From positions 248,001-312,000 of the forward strand of contig CANLXI010000001.1 of the NCBI GenBank assembly GCA_947495035.1: a DNA stretch of 64,000 bases, written 5' to 3'. The DNA is from an uncultured Granulosicoccus sp. GTDB lineage: Bacteria; Pseudomonadota; Gammaproteobacteria; Granulosicoccales; Granulosicoccaceae. Shown here piece after piece: positions 1-8,675 of the stretch. The translations under genes and the position numbers were made by a program. The notes below the pieces were generated by a model. It did no database searches and was not told the DNA's origin. It worked only from the letters and a program-made list of their open reading frames with translations. How positions within the stretch are numbered: the first letter of the stretch is position 1; the number at the start of each line of letters is the position of its first letter.

Positions 1-2
1 CC

Positions 3-638
3 TTGCTGCAGTTGTCTCGGGAACAGGGTTGCATCGTGTTCGAAGACGACTACGACAGTGAATTCAGGGATGATACCCAGCCGCGCCCCGCACTGGCTGC
101 GGATGCCGCCGGTGCCAGAGTCCTGCACGCCGGCACGTTTTCCAAGCTACTGTTCCCGGCCATGCGAGTTGGCTGGCTGGTGCTGCCACAGCATGCCGTT
201 GAACAGGCGGAACGCTGTCTGCGCGTCATCGGGGGAGGCTGCAACACGATTGCTCAGGCGGTCGTCACCGAACTGCTGGACAATGGTTCGATCGGTCGAC
301 ATCTGCGGCAGGCACGGCATATCTATGGGCAGCGACGCCAGGCCCTGATCAGCGCATTGCAGGATTGCGATCTGTTCGAGCCGATCGACGAGGTGTCAGG
401 CAGTCTGAGCCTGGTGCTGCAGCTGAAAGACAGTGTGTCTCTGACTGCCCTGCAGGCCGCATTCACAGAAGCGGGAATCGGTGCGCAACCACTGGAGCAT
501 CTGGACTGGCAGCTTGCTCGTCCCACTCGTTGCAAGGCTATTGTCATCGGGCTCGGCAACGTGGATACTCTGGCGATACCGGCGACCTCCCAGTGCCTGG
601 TAAAAGCCCTGGCGTCGGTATCAAGAGCGGCGCATTGA
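3..638 (+). CDS. MocR/PdxR-type transcriptional regulator, C-terminal part (5' end outside window)
   Basis: This is the aminotransferase-like half of a MocR-family GntR regulator, a winged-helix protein fused to a fold-type-I PLP domain; the DNA-binding half lies before base 1. Family marks are EDDYDSEFR at residues 14-22 of the visible part and GTFSKLLFP at 44-52, where Lys48 is the expected Schiff-base lysine. It is followed by RVGW and a C-terminal small domain. MocR proteins usually sense PLP or amino compounds and control a neighbouring gene, but the target cannot be seen here. glpM follows 32 bp downstream on the same strand, so the two may be co-transcribed. The family call is firm; the ligand and target are unknown. 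Confidence 0.88.
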   Translation: MLQLSREQGCIVFEDDYDSEFRDDTQPRPALAADAAGARVLHAGTFSKLLFPAMRVGWLVLPQHAVEQAERCLRVIGGGCNTIAQAVVTELLDNGSIGRHLRQARHIYGQRRQALISALQDCDLFEPIDEVSGSLSLVLQLKDSVSLTALQAAFTEAGIGAQPLEHLDWQLARPTRCKAIVIGLGNVDTLAIPATSQCLVKALASVSRAAH

Positions 639-670
639 TATTCCCCCGGCGTTACGGAAACCACAAGATC

Positions 671-1021
671 ATGACCTCGCTGTTCCTGAAGTCTCTCATT
701 GGTGCAGCAGCAGTCCTGCTGATCGCCCTGTTGTCGAAAAGCAAGAGTTTCTTCATTGCAGGGCTGGTACCGCTGTTTCCCAGTTTTGCACTGATTGCCC
801 ATTACATCGTGGGTACCGAGCGTTCCATGGCCGACCTGCGCGTAACAGCATTGTTCGGACTGTTCTCGCTCTTTCCCTATGCGGCTTATCTGCTGGCCGT
901 CTATCAGTTGAGTTATCGCTTTTCCCTGGTCATTACCTTGTTGCTGGCAACGCTCATCTGGTTGTTCTCGGCCGGATTGCTGCTGGCGATCTGGGTCAGG
1001 GCGCAGCCGATGGTGAGCTGA
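671..1021 (+). CDS. glpM: GlpM family inner-membrane protein
   Basis: A 116-aa very hydrophobic protein with three to four predicted membrane segments. The N-terminal stretch (LLIALLSKSKSFFIAGLVPL, then FALIAHYIVGTERS) matches my recollection of GlpM, a small membrane protein named for its place near glp genes in Pseudomonas and linked there to alginate production. The ATG at 671 is used because the reading frame upstream of it overlaps the MocR gene in another frame and has no family similarity. No glycerol or alginate genes are nearby. It ends 23 bp from the end of the convergent DUF3726-like gene. The molecular function of the family is not established. Confidence 0.8.
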   Translation: MTSLFLKSLIGAAAVLLIALLSKSKSFFIAGLVPLFPSFALIAHYIVGTERSMADLRVTALFGLFSLFPYAAYLLAVYQLSYRFSLVITLLLATLIWLFSAGLLLAIWVRAQPMVS

Positions 1022-1044
1022 GCGTTTCCTGACGCGGCAGGGAA

Positions 1045-1782
1045 TCAGTCGTTGTCGCCTCCCGCTGCGCCCGCATTGGCTCTGGACGCGGCAGAAGCGG
1101 GTACCGTTGTGCGCAGAGAGAGTTCATGGAGGAATGCCAGAGCGTCTGCTGCAACGGGGGCGGGCTCCGCCGCGGAAGACGGTTGCGCGGCCCCCTCGAT
1201 TGCCGGCCTTGCATCCAGTGCGATGATCAGTGTTGCCTGCTCTGCCTGGAGCAGAGTCGACAGATTTCCCGTAACGGTTCCGCTGACATCCATACGCAGT
1301 ACGTCATCATGCAGGCGCACACTGATGCCTTGTTGGCGCGCAGCCACTGCCATGGCCAGGAAGGGTAGTACCAGAGCCGGAGAGCTGACCTCCCCGACAC
1401 GTAGTCCAGCGCCATCGAAGAGTGTGTCATCGACACAGAAATGATCGCTCAGGGTGGCACCCAGCGCGATCGGACACAGTGTCTGATTGTTTGATAATGC
1501 AAGCCACGCACCTGCTTCGACGACAGGGCAGATATCCGACCAGGATTTGCCCTGTGCGTTGCGCAAGTGTCGAGCCAGCATGCTGGCACCATCGTGGCCA
1601 TTGGCCAGCAGCCAGCCGGCGGCATAGCCGGCCTCCTCGGCGAGCCCCCAGCTCATGCCTGCACCTCGCGCTGCCTTGGTACAAATCGACTCGACTTCGT
1701 TGCGAGAAAGTCGGAGCGTGGTACCGGGAGGTACGATCAATGGCGGCCCGCTGCGCGCAGGATCATTCACACTGCTGTTCAT
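1045..1782 (-). CDS. DUF3726-like protein
   Basis: A 245-aa soluble protein resembling the DUF3726 family (recalled, not searched). Its N-terminal part (LSRNEVESICTKAARGAGMSWGLAEEAGYAA at about residues 25-55, not all identical to the family) and the middle, with repeated Ala/Leu-rich beta-strand segments, fit this assignment. The last 40 residues are low-complexity Ala/Ser/Pro. It is the last gene of the minus-strand operon starting at 7676. Its ATG overlaps the stop of the 558-aa gene upstream (ATGA at 1779-1782), which implies translational coupling. No enzymatic motif is visible. Context ties it to uptake or processing of the BCCT substrate. Confidence 0.6.
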   Translation of the reverse strand: MNSSVNDPARSGPPLIVPPGTTLRLSRNEVESICTKAARGAGMSWGLAEEAGYAAGWLLANGHDGASMLARHLRNAQGKSWSDICPVVEAGAWLALSNNQTLCPIALGATLSDHFCVDDTLFDGAGLRVGEVSSPALVLPFLAMAVAARQQGISVRLHDDVLRMDVSGTVTGNLSTLLQAEQATLIIALDARPAIEGAAQPSSAAEPAPVAADALAFLHELSLRTTVPASAASRANAGAAGGDND

Positions 1783-3455
1783 GTGCGGGGCTCCGAGTTC
1801 AATTCATCAGGGTAGGGGGCGCCTTTGAACAGGCTGATGCGCACCCAGCGGTCCGAGCGCGGATCAAAATGGCTGGCGCCGAAGAATGCCAATTTGCAGC
1901 GCATCAGATCGATCGGCAGAATATCTTCTGCAATCAGGTTGTCGCGAACTTCGGCGTATGGAAAGCGGGCCCCCAGTTGCGCACGGCGAACCATGAAGCG
2001 ATGCTCGGGGTGTCGCAGCAGGAAATCGGCGACCGGGGTCTCCTCGCTCCATGGCTGCAGCGCAACGTGTAGTGCCTTGGCCAGGCGTGCCACGCAAAGC
2101 GGTTGTTCAAGTTCGGCACCTTCCTCCCTGGCACGATCTCCCAGCCGTGGTTCGAGTTTCTCTTCGGAGACGTACCAGAATCGTGCGCTGTTTTTCGGGT
2201 CGTCGAAATCGATGTCGAGGGCCCAGTTGTAGACCGTCTCCAACAGTGCGCGCAGTCTGGCAACACTCATCGCACCATCGAGACGAAAGGCGACCGATTC
2301 ATCGGCGCTCAGACAGGCAGACAGGCCGTCGACCAGATGCCCGTGCGGTTCCAGCAGGATCGACAGCAAGGCTTCCTGACCTTCGAGTGACAAGGCTTGT
2401 TCGCCCCACTGCCAAAGTACGTTCCACGGTCTGAATACCTTGAAATCGACGCTCTCAAGATGCTCCGCCAGCTTGTCCAGGTCGGTTCGCAAGGCCGCCA
2501 GTCTCGGAACCTGCACAGGATGTTCCGAATGCCAGCTGCGGGCATTGGCACGTGCCTGTTCGAGTGCGTCACGCAGCGCAGCCACGGTGTTCGAATCCAC
2601 TGTCTCGCAGGAGCGAACGCGCGAAAGAGCCTCTTCGCGAACGACCATCCAGTTGTGCAACAGAACCGGATGACGCACGATGAAAGGTGCCATACCGAGA
2701 CCAGTGGAATTGCCCACACCGAGGCGATGACGCAGCCCGGGGTCAAGCCTGACGGCCTGCTGGCCACCGCGGGAAGCTGCAAGGTGTTCTGCGATATCGA
2801 CCACGAACTGTCGTGTCAACCAGACCGACAGCATCTCCACCTGAAACGGCTCGGTGAATTCGGCTCGATCACACAGGTCCCGACGATCGGCGGCACCGAA
2901 TTTTCCGGAACCATAGACAGCGGTGGTGCGCATCAGATAGCCCACGGCATCGATCTGCGCCACATCCGGTTGTTGCCCCTGAGACAGACACTCCACCACA
3001 TGTTCGAACAGTCTCACCGAACGATTGGCGCGACTGAGAGACAGTTCTCTGGCGCTTATTCGACCTGCCTCCTGCAAGGGCACGTTGCGGGACAGGCGTT
3101 CTATATCGGCCGATGAGGGCTCGCCGTCGAACAAGGTGAAGGTTGCATCCCAGGCCGTAGCGATGACTCGGTCAGACCGCATGTCGTCTGGCAAGTCGTG
3201 GGCAAAGGCAATCAGGGAGTAGCTTCGGTCTGGACCGATGGCCCGATAGACGCCGACTCCGACACCGGTGGCGTCCACCTGCCAGAGCGGTCTGTCGAAA
3301 CGCCAGGCGTCCTGCTGCATGCGGCGCAACAGGATACGCAGGAAGGACAGACGCGTCGGGTGAGCACTGCCGAGTCGATCCAGTCGCATGACCTGCTCGG
3401 GCAGGCGTCGAGCTACGGGTTCCGTGGCGCTATTGACGGGCGTGAATGCGGACAT
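1779..3455 (-). CDS. Conserved-looking protein of unknown function (558 aa) in BCCT operon
   Basis: I do not recognise this family. The protein is soluble, has no signal peptide or membrane segment, and is rich in Arg, Leu and acidic residues. Distinctive segments are YGSGKFGAADRR (about 190-201), a Gly-rich GNSTGLGMAPFIVRHPVLLHNWM (about 245-267) that looks like a binding loop, and DDPKNSARFWYVSEEK near 440. The start ATG at 3455 lies 4 bp after the BCCT stop, with AGGGG about 8 nt upstream inside the BCCT end. Its stop overlaps the DUF3726-like gene by ATGA. Tight packing between a betaine-type transporter and DUF3726 suggests a metabolic role with that substrate, but nothing in the sequence identifies a reaction. 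Confidence 0.55.
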   Translation of the reverse strand: MSAFTPVNSATEPVARRLPEQVMRLDRLGSAHPTRLSFLRILLRRMQQDAWRFDRPLWQVDATGVGVGVYRAIGPDRSYSLIAFAHDLPDDMRSDRVIATAWDATFTLFDGEPSSADIERLSRNVPLQEAGRISARELSLSRANRSVRLFEHVVECLSQGQQPDVAQIDAVGYLMRTTAVYGSGKFGAADRRDLCDRAEFTEPFQVEMLSVWLTRQFVVDIAEHLAASRGGQQAVRLDPGLRHRLGVGNSTGLGMAPFIVRHPVLLHNWMVVREEALSRVRSCETVDSNTVAALRDALEQARANARSWHSEHPVQVPRLAALRTDLDKLAEHLESVDFKVFRPWNVLWQWGEQALSLEGQEALLSILLEPHGHLVDGLSACLSADESVAFRLDGAMSVARLRALLETVYNWALDIDFDDPKNSARFWYVSEEKLEPRLGDRAREEGAELEQPLCVARLAKALHVALQPWSEETPVADFLLRHPEHRFMVRRAQLGARFPYAEVRDNLIAEDILPIDLMRCKLAFFGASHFDPRSDRWVRISLFKGAPYPDELNSEPRT

Positions 3456-3459
3456 CTCA

Positions 3460-5043
3460 TTACCCCTTGTTCAATGACAGTGTAATGCGTAGTGCGTCCC
3501 ACAGCGAGGGCAGCAGTACCAGTGATACGGGCACGGCTGTCACCACAATGAAACTCTGCAGTTTTCCGATGCCGCCTGCACCCGTGGATATCAGAATAAG
3601 GGCCATGACTGCCATGGCAATGCCCCAGAAGGCGCGTAGTCCCACTGATGGGTTGTCACCCGACATGGCCGTGGCGATGACATAACTCATCGAGTCGCTG
3701 GTGGTTGCAACAAAGAACATGGTCAGCACCAGAAAGGCCAGCGACAGAAGGAAACCCGCTGGCATGTTGCGGGTGATGGCCAGCAAGCCGGCAGGCAGGT
3801 TGAATCCTTCGAAGGGACCGGAGATGACACCCGGAGTTGCCAGCTCGAAGGCAATGCCGGAGCCGCCGATGATGGTGAACCAGAAATGGGTGACCAACGG
3901 TGCAATCACTGACAGGGTGATGATGATGCTGCGAATCGAGCGTCCACGACTGACGCGCGCGATGAAAATGGCCATGAGTGGTCCGTAGCCCAGAAACCAG
4001 CCCCAGAAGAACACTGTCCACCAACCCAGCCAGCCGGGTGCACCAAACACGCCGGCATCACCGCGATACAGCGCCATGCCGAAGAAGTGCTGGAAGTAGG
4101 TTCCCAGCCCGCCGAAGAAGCTGCTGAAAATGAATTCGGTGGGGCCGGCAATCAGAATGAACGCCAGTAACAGGAAGGCGAGGATGACATTCAGCTTCGA
4201 CAGGAGCTGGATGCCCCTGGACAGGCCTGAAATGGCCGAGAGGGTGAAGACCGCTGTCAGCGTCAATATCATCACCGCCTGAGTCGCAAAGGTATCGGGA
4301 ATACCAAACAGCGCATTGACGCCATACGACATCTGCAGCCCCAGAAAACCGATGGGGCCGACCGTGCCCGCAACGACGGCGATAATGCAACTCGCGTCTG
4401 CGAAGATGGCAATGGGGCCATGCAGCGCACGTTCGCCGAATACCGGGTAAAGCAAGGTGCGTGGTGCCAGCGGCAAACCCTTGTCGTAGTGATAATGCAT
4501 CAGCATGAGGGTGGTGAGCGAGCCCAGTATGGCCCAGGCCAGAAACCCCCAGTGCAGAAAGGATTGCGCCATGGCAATCCGTGTGCGCGCCAGATTGTCG
4601 CTACCGAGTTCACCGAACAGCGGGGGAGTGGAGAGAAAGTGTGCGATGGGTTCGCCGGCGGCCCAGAACACACCGCCACCTGCCAGCAAAGTGCACATGA
4701 TCATCGAGCCCCATTGAAACGAGCTGAATTCCGGCCGTTCCAGATTGCCGAGAACGGTGCGGCTGCCTGGCAGGAAACAGATGAAAATGCCCATGAGAAA
4801 CGTAGCGAGCAACAGCAGTTGCCAGTACAGGCCGAACCAGGTGGCTGCGAATTCGAATCCCCAGTCAACCGCGGCTGACAGTGCGTCGATATCGACAAGA
4901 GCCAGAGTGCAGAACAACAGGATGAACCCGCCTGTCAGGGCGAACAGAGTCTTGTCCAGAGGCTGTGCGTTTTGTGCAGCGTCCACGGTTGTGTCTCTGT
5001 TGTTGTCGGGAACTGATACAAGGGTGGACTTTGTTTCGCTCAT
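3460..5043 (-). CDS. BCCT family transporter (betaine/carnitine/choline type)
   Basis: A 527-aa protein with about 12 membrane segments. The family signature is present: Trp-rich WWTVFFWGWFLGYGPLMAIF followed by IARVSRGRSIR. BCCT carriers import quaternary ammonium compounds (betaine, carnitine, choline) with Na+ or H+, or by antiport. I chose the ATG at 5043 (MSETKS), which has GGAGAG about 10 nt upstream; a longer reading would need a TTG at 5073. It lies third in the operon, downstream of an M19-type dipeptidase homologue and an aldehyde dehydrogenase, so it probably imports for catabolism rather than osmoprotection; a long C-terminal osmosensing tail is absent. The exact substrate cannot be read from sequence. 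Confidence 0.92.
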   Translation of the reverse strand: MSETKSTLVSVPDNNRDTTVDAAQNAQPLDKTLFALTGGFILLFCTLALVDIDALSAAVDWGFEFAATWFGLYWQLLLLATFLMGIFICFLPGSRTVLGNLERPEFSSFQWGSMIMCTLLAGGGVFWAAGEPIAHFLSTPPLFGELGSDNLARTRIAMAQSFLHWGFLAWAILGSLTTLMLMHYHYDKGLPLAPRTLLYPVFGERALHGPIAIFADASCIIAVVAGTVGPIGFLGLQMSYGVNALFGIPDTFATQAVMILTLTAVFTLSAISGLSRGIQLLSKLNVILAFLLLAFILIAGPTEFIFSSFFGGLGTYFQHFFGMALYRGDAGVFGAPGWLGWWTVFFWGWFLGYGPLMAIFIARVSRGRSIRSIIITLSVIAPLVTHFWFTIIGGSGIAFELATPGVISGPFEGFNLPAGLLAITRNMPAGFLLSLAFLVLTMFFVATTSDSMSYVIATAMSGDNPSVGLRAFWGIAMAVMALILISTGAGGIGKLQSFIVVTAVPVSLVLLPSLWDALRITLSLNKG

Positions 5044-5121
5044 GGGAGTTGATCTCTCCAGGGTAGTGGTCAATCAGGCGGCGCGTTACCGCCGCACCGG
5101 CTGCAGATCGGATTTTTTCTG

Positions 5122-5175
5122 CTGGTGCCGCTATTGCTGCTACTGCAGCTATTGCTGCTATTGCTGCTGTCGTTG
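5122..5175. repeat. Imperfect 9-bp tandem repeat across the end of the dipeptidase gene
   Basis: On the plus strand units of CTATTGCTG stand at 5131-5139, 5149-5157 and 5158-5166, with a 7/9 copy at 5140-5148 and decayed copies on both sides. Read on the minus strand each intact unit is CAGCAATAG, so it carries an in-frame TAG. The dipeptidase stop (5158-5160) is one of these, and its last codons (QQRQQQ) are encoded by the repeat. Confidence 0.7.
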
Positions 5176-6231
5176 CTGAATCCCGGGTATTCCTTGCTCG
5201 GTCGGATACCCCTCGGTTGAGGTAAAACTCTCCGCATAGAATCGTTGCCAGTTGCCACCCATGACGCCCGCAATGTCCGAATCGCTCATGCCGGCGTTCT
5301 TCAGGCCACTGGCTATCTGGCCGAAGTGGCGGTTGTCAGAGAACCAGTCGGGCATGTCCGGAAAGCCGGGCTCGGAGGCACTGCCTTCGCCGAAGTCGAT
5401 GGATTTCGTCCAGCGCCCCGTGCGCATCCATTCGACGACACTGTCGGGCTGGTCCTGACACAGATCGCTGCCGATGCCGATACAGTCCGGGCTCATCAGT
5501 TCGGCCGTGCGACAGATCATGTCGCAGTAGCCTTGCAGGGTGCAGGCACTCCCGTGTTGCAAATGGTGCGGGTAGAGGGAAAATCCCAGCATGCCGCCAG
5601 TGCTTGCCAATGCTTGCAATACGGCATCCGATTTGTTGCGACCTGCCGCATGCCAACTCGCCGGATTGGCATGAGTGATCGCCACAGGACGGGCGGACAA
5701 CTCGATGGCTTCGAGTGTGGACCGCTCGCCGGAGTGGCTCATGTCAATGACCAGGCCGACCCGGTTCATCTCGGCAATGACCTCTCGCCCCATGCGAGTG
5801 ATGCCGCTGTCGACAGCCTCGTAACACCCCGAGGCCAGCAGCGACTGGTTGTTGTAAGTCAGTTGCATGAAGCGCAGCCCGAGGGTGTGCAGGATTTCCA
5901 CCAGGCCGATGTCATCCTCCATGCAGGAGGGGTTCTGCGAACCGAAGAAGATGGCGGTACGCCCGGTTTTACGGGCCAACGCGATGTCACCAGCCGTTCG
6001 GCCTTGCATGATGAGTTCGGGAAACTGCTCGAACCAGCGATTCCAGCGTTCGATGTTCAGTACGGTTTCACGAAAGTTCTCGTGATAGGTGATGGTCACA
6101 TGCACCGCATCAACGCCGCCTTCGCGCATTTGCCGGAAGATCTTCTCGGACCAGTTGGCATACTGCAGGCCATCGATCAATGGTGCCTTGCCTGAGCCTG
6201 CTGCCACGCCCGCAAGTTCATGAGTACTCAC
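5158..6231 (-). CDS. M19 (renal dipeptidase) family protein with altered metal site
   Basis: A 357-aa protein of the membrane-dipeptidase (M19) fold. Recognisable parts are GGVDAVHVTITYHENF (about 38-53), LQLTY-like FMQLTYNNQ, DMSHSGERST (His equivalent to a zinc ligand), ITHANP (second His) and GIGSDLCQD. The usual N-terminal Asp-Gly-His-Asn-Asp motif reads IDGLQY at 19-24, so the canonical HxD metal ligands are missing. Related dipeptidase-like genes sit beside glycine-betaine catabolism genes in Pseudomonas (recalled). Its start overlaps the aldehyde dehydrogenase stop (ATGA, 6228-6231). It may cleave an amide or lactam rather than a dipeptide. The fold is firm, the reaction unknown. The C-terminus is a Gln-rich repeat. 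Confidence 0.8.
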   Translation of the reverse strand: MSTHELAGVAAGSGKAPLIDGLQYANWSEKIFRQMREGGVDAVHVTITYHENFRETVLNIERWNRWFEQFPELIMQGRTAGDIALARKTGRTAIFFGSQNPSCMEDDIGLVEILHTLGLRFMQLTYNNQSLLASGCYEAVDSGITRMGREVIAEMNRVGLVIDMSHSGERSTLEAIELSARPVAITHANPASWHAAGRNKSDAVLQALASTGGMLGFSLYPHHLQHGSACTLQGYCDMICRTAELMSPDCIGIGSDLCQDQPDSVVEWMRTGRWTKSIDFGEGSASEPGFPDMPDWFSDNRHFGQIASGLKNAGMSDSDIAGVMGGNWQRFYAESFTSTEGYPTEQGIPGIQQRQQQ

Positions 6232-7676
6232 AGTGGATCACCCGCGGCGACATAAGCGGTCTTCACTACAGTATAGAATTCGGCTGCGTAGCTGCCCTGT
6301 TCACGAGGCCCATAGGATGAGGCGCCGCGACCTCCGAAGGGCACGTGGTAGTCGGTGCCGGCGGTTGGCAGATTCACCATCACACAGCCGGCCCGTGCGT
6401 TTGCGCGAAAGTGCGAGGCGCGTGCCAGCGATTGCGTCATGATGCCTGCAGTCAGGCCGAATTCACTGTCATTGGCCAGGCTCAACGCTTCTTCATAACT
6501 GCCGGCCTTCATGACACAGGTAATCGGTGCAAACATCTCTTCGCGGTTGATACGCATATCGTTGCGGGTGCCAGAGAAAACCGCTGGTGACATGTAGTAG
6601 CCATCGCTTGCACGCTCCAGTCGCTCACCACCACAGAGCAGGCTGGCACCTTCGGCCTTTCCAGTCTCGATATAGGCAAGGTTCTGCTGCAACTGGGCAT
6701 CGCTGACCACGGGGCCCAGCTGAGTATCTGCATCCAGAGCATGGCCCACTGTGAGTGCTTCGGCAGCTTCCACCAGGCGCTCGACAAAAGCATCGTGGAT
6801 CGATTCATGTACGATCAACCGGCTGGCGGCGGTACATTTCTGTCCGGTTCCACCAAAGGCCGCACCGGCAGCACAGCTTACCGCCAGGTCCAGATCGGCA
6901 TCGTCCATGACCAGTAGAGGATTCTTCGACCCCATCTCCATCTGCAAGCGGGTCATGTTGCCGATGGCTGCAGCAGCAATACCACGTCCGACAGACACCG
7001 AACCGGTGAAACTGATGGCATCGACACGGTGACTCTCGATCAGTCGCTGACCGACGTCGCGTCCCGGCCCGGAGACGAGATTGAACAAACCGGCAGGGAT
7101 GTCCTGATGCGTGATGATATCGGTAAGGGCGACGGCACTGGCCAATGTGAGGTTGGCAGGTTTCCAGACGACGGCATTGCCGAAGGCCAGTGCCGGTGCG
7201 ATCTTCCAGGCCGGTGTGGCCACCGGAAAGTTCCAGGGACTGACGATGGCCACCACACCCACGGGTTCGCGGCGCACATCCACTTCGACACCGCTACGCA
7301 CGCTTTCGGCGAGGTCGCCCTGGTTGCGCAATGCCTCGGCGGCGAACCAGGTGAAGAACTGTCCCGCGCGGTAAACCTCGCCCTTGCCCTCGGCTACCGG
7401 TTTGCCTTCCTCGCGGGCAATCAATTCACCGATTTCTGCCGAGCGGTTCATCAATTCCGTGCCGATGGCCATCAGCACATCGTGGCGCTTCTGCACGCCG
7501 GCGGCCCACCAGATATTCTGTGCCTTGCGCGCTGAATCCAGCGCTTCTTCCAGGTGCTCGCTGCTGGCCTGAGCGTAATTGCCGATCAGATCCGAGACAT
7601 CGGACGGGCTGCGATTCTCGATATGAGTGGCACCGGCATCCCAGCGCCCGGCGATATGAATTCCTGTTTGTTGCAT
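6228..7676 (-). CDS. NAD(P)-dependent aldehyde dehydrogenase
   Basis: A 482-aa ALDH-superfamily enzyme oxidising an aldehyde to a carboxylate. The catalytic Cys lies in FGGTGQKCTAASRL, the general-base Glu in RLQMEMGSKNPLLV, and the cofactor-binding SPWNFP and ITFTGS-like SFTGSVSVGR are present. The C-terminal GGRGASSYGPREQG resembles alpha-ketoglutarate semialdehyde dehydrogenases, so a semialdehyde substrate is likely. The ATG at 7676 is chosen for its GGAG 7 nt upstream and because it starts the usual N-terminus (IHIAGRW); a longer frame to 7733 would run into the regulator's control region. First gene of a five-gene operon divergent from a LysR gene. It could oxidise the aldehyde released from a BCCT-imported compound. 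Confidence 0.9.
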   Translation of the reverse strand: MQQTGIHIAGRWDAGATHIENRSPSDVSDLIGNYAQASSEHLEEALDSARKAQNIWWAAGVQKRHDVLMAIGTELMNRSAEIGELIAREEGKPVAEGKGEVYRAGQFFTWFAAEALRNQGDLAESVRSGVEVDVRREPVGVVAIVSPWNFPVATPAWKIAPALAFGNAVVWKPANLTLASAVALTDIITHQDIPAGLFNLVSGPGRDVGQRLIESHRVDAISFTGSVSVGRGIAAAAIGNMTRLQMEMGSKNPLLVMDDADLDLAVSCAAGAAFGGTGQKCTAASRLIVHESIHDAFVERLVEAAEALTVGHALDADTQLGPVVSDAQLQQNLAYIETGKAEGASLLCGGERLERASDGYYMSPAVFSGTRNDMRINREEMFAPITCVMKAGSYEEALSLANDSEFGLTAGIMTQSLARASHFRANARAGCVMVNLPTAGTDYHVPFGGRGASSYGPREQGSYAAEFYTVVKTAYVAAGDPL

Positions 7677-7729
7677 GTCAAGGCTCCACGTAGTCGATGC
7701 GCGAATGTTGACGAGAGCCTCATATTCAG

Positions 7730-7770
7730 TCAATCTAAAATAATTGACCCTATTTCAATAAAAGTTGAAA
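7730..7770. promoter_or_regulatory. Two palindromes in the ALDH/LysR divergent control region
   Basis: The 93-bp gap between the divergent starts (7676 and 7770) is AT-rich and holds TCAAT-N8-ATTGA (7730-7734/7743-7747) and TTTCAA-TAAAAG-TTGAAA (7753-7758/7765-7770). The second runs into the LysR start codon. LysR regulators commonly bind such dyads between themselves and a divergent target, so these are candidate activation and autoregulation sites. No clear sigma-70 promoter was fixed. Confidence 0.55.
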
Positions 7771-8639
7771 TGATGATGAAGCTGGAAATGCTGCGTGTCT
7801 TCAGGATCGTTGCGGAGAAGGGCAGTCTGGCAGCCGCCGCCGACGCACTGCATCGAACCCCTGCAGCCATTTCGATGACACTGGCTCAGCTTACCGAGAG
7901 CATCGGCGCACCGCTGTTCGAAACCGATCGCAAGAATCGGCTGACACCACTGGGTAGACTGGTATTGCAGGAGTGTCACCGAGCCACGGATACCTTTGAT
8001 CGCTGTACCGATGCCATTCAGCGACATGTGCGGGCCACGGCAGGTACGGTTCGGATCGCGGCAGTCCCTTCAGCCGCCGTGAGCCTGCTACCGTTGGCAA
8101 TCGCCAGCTTTCGGCGGGACCATGCGGACGTGCGCCTCGAGATCAGCGATGTGGACAGTGCCGCCGTACGTCGCCGGATACACACAGACGATGCCGATAT
8201 CGGCATCATTTCGGCAACACCGTCAGATACCCGGAAAGAGGATGTCATCCTGACAGACAGACTCGGTATCGTTCATGCAGGGAACGGCGCCATTGCCGAG
8301 GCCTTGCGCGATCCTGACGTCCGTCCCGGCTGGCATTTGTTGTCACTGGAACCGCTGATTGCCAACCCTCTGTGTGACATGATCGACCACCCACAGGTGG
8401 CGTCGCATCTCGCACGATGTACCTTGCAGGCACGCAGTACCACGGCATTGCTGACTTTTGTTCAGAATGGTCTGGGAACGACGGTGCTGCCAAGCAATGC
8501 CATCACCAGCGGCATGGTCAATGTCGCCTTCGTGCAACCCGATGATCCGCCGGCCTACCGTGAACTGCGCAAGATCCGCCATGAGGAGAAACGTCTCAGT
8601 CCGGTGGCCGAGGCGTTCTGGAATGCCTTGAGTGCATGA
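7770..8639 (+). CDS. LysR family transcriptional regulator
   Basis: A 289-aa LysR-type regulator. The N-terminal winged helix is typical (LRVFRIVAEKGSLAAAADAL, then TPAAISMTLAQLTESIGAPLF), followed by a co-inducer domain of usual length starting near residue 90. Three ATG codons in a row open the gene at 7770; upstream codons in frame would overlap the divergent promoter. It faces the ALDH-dipeptidase-BCCT operon across 93 bp, which makes that operon its probable target. The inducer is presumably the imported compound or a breakdown product. It ends 36 bp from the end of the convergent siderophore ATPase gene. Confidence 0.9.
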   Translation: MMMKLEMLRVFRIVAEKGSLAAAADALHRTPAAISMTLAQLTESIGAPLFETDRKNRLTPLGRLVLQECHRATDTFDRCTDAIQRHVRATAGTVRIAAVPSAAVSLLPLAIASFRRDHADVRLEISDVDSAAVRRRIHTDDADIGIISATPSDTRKEDVILTDRLGIVHAGNGAIAEALRDPDVRPGWHLLSLEPLIANPLCDMIDHPQVASHLARCTLQARSTTALLTFVQNGLGTTVLPSNAITSGMVNVAFVQPDDPPAYRELRKIRHEEKRLSPVAEAFWNALSA

Positions 8640-8675
8640 GATGCATGACGGCCTCATACCCGAGTCATTGGCACA

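Noticed and set aside
4850..4875. tRNA-like GTTCGAATCC-type word
   Set aside because: AATTCGAATCCCC lies inside the BCCT coding sequence and no acceptor or anticodon stem surrounds it.
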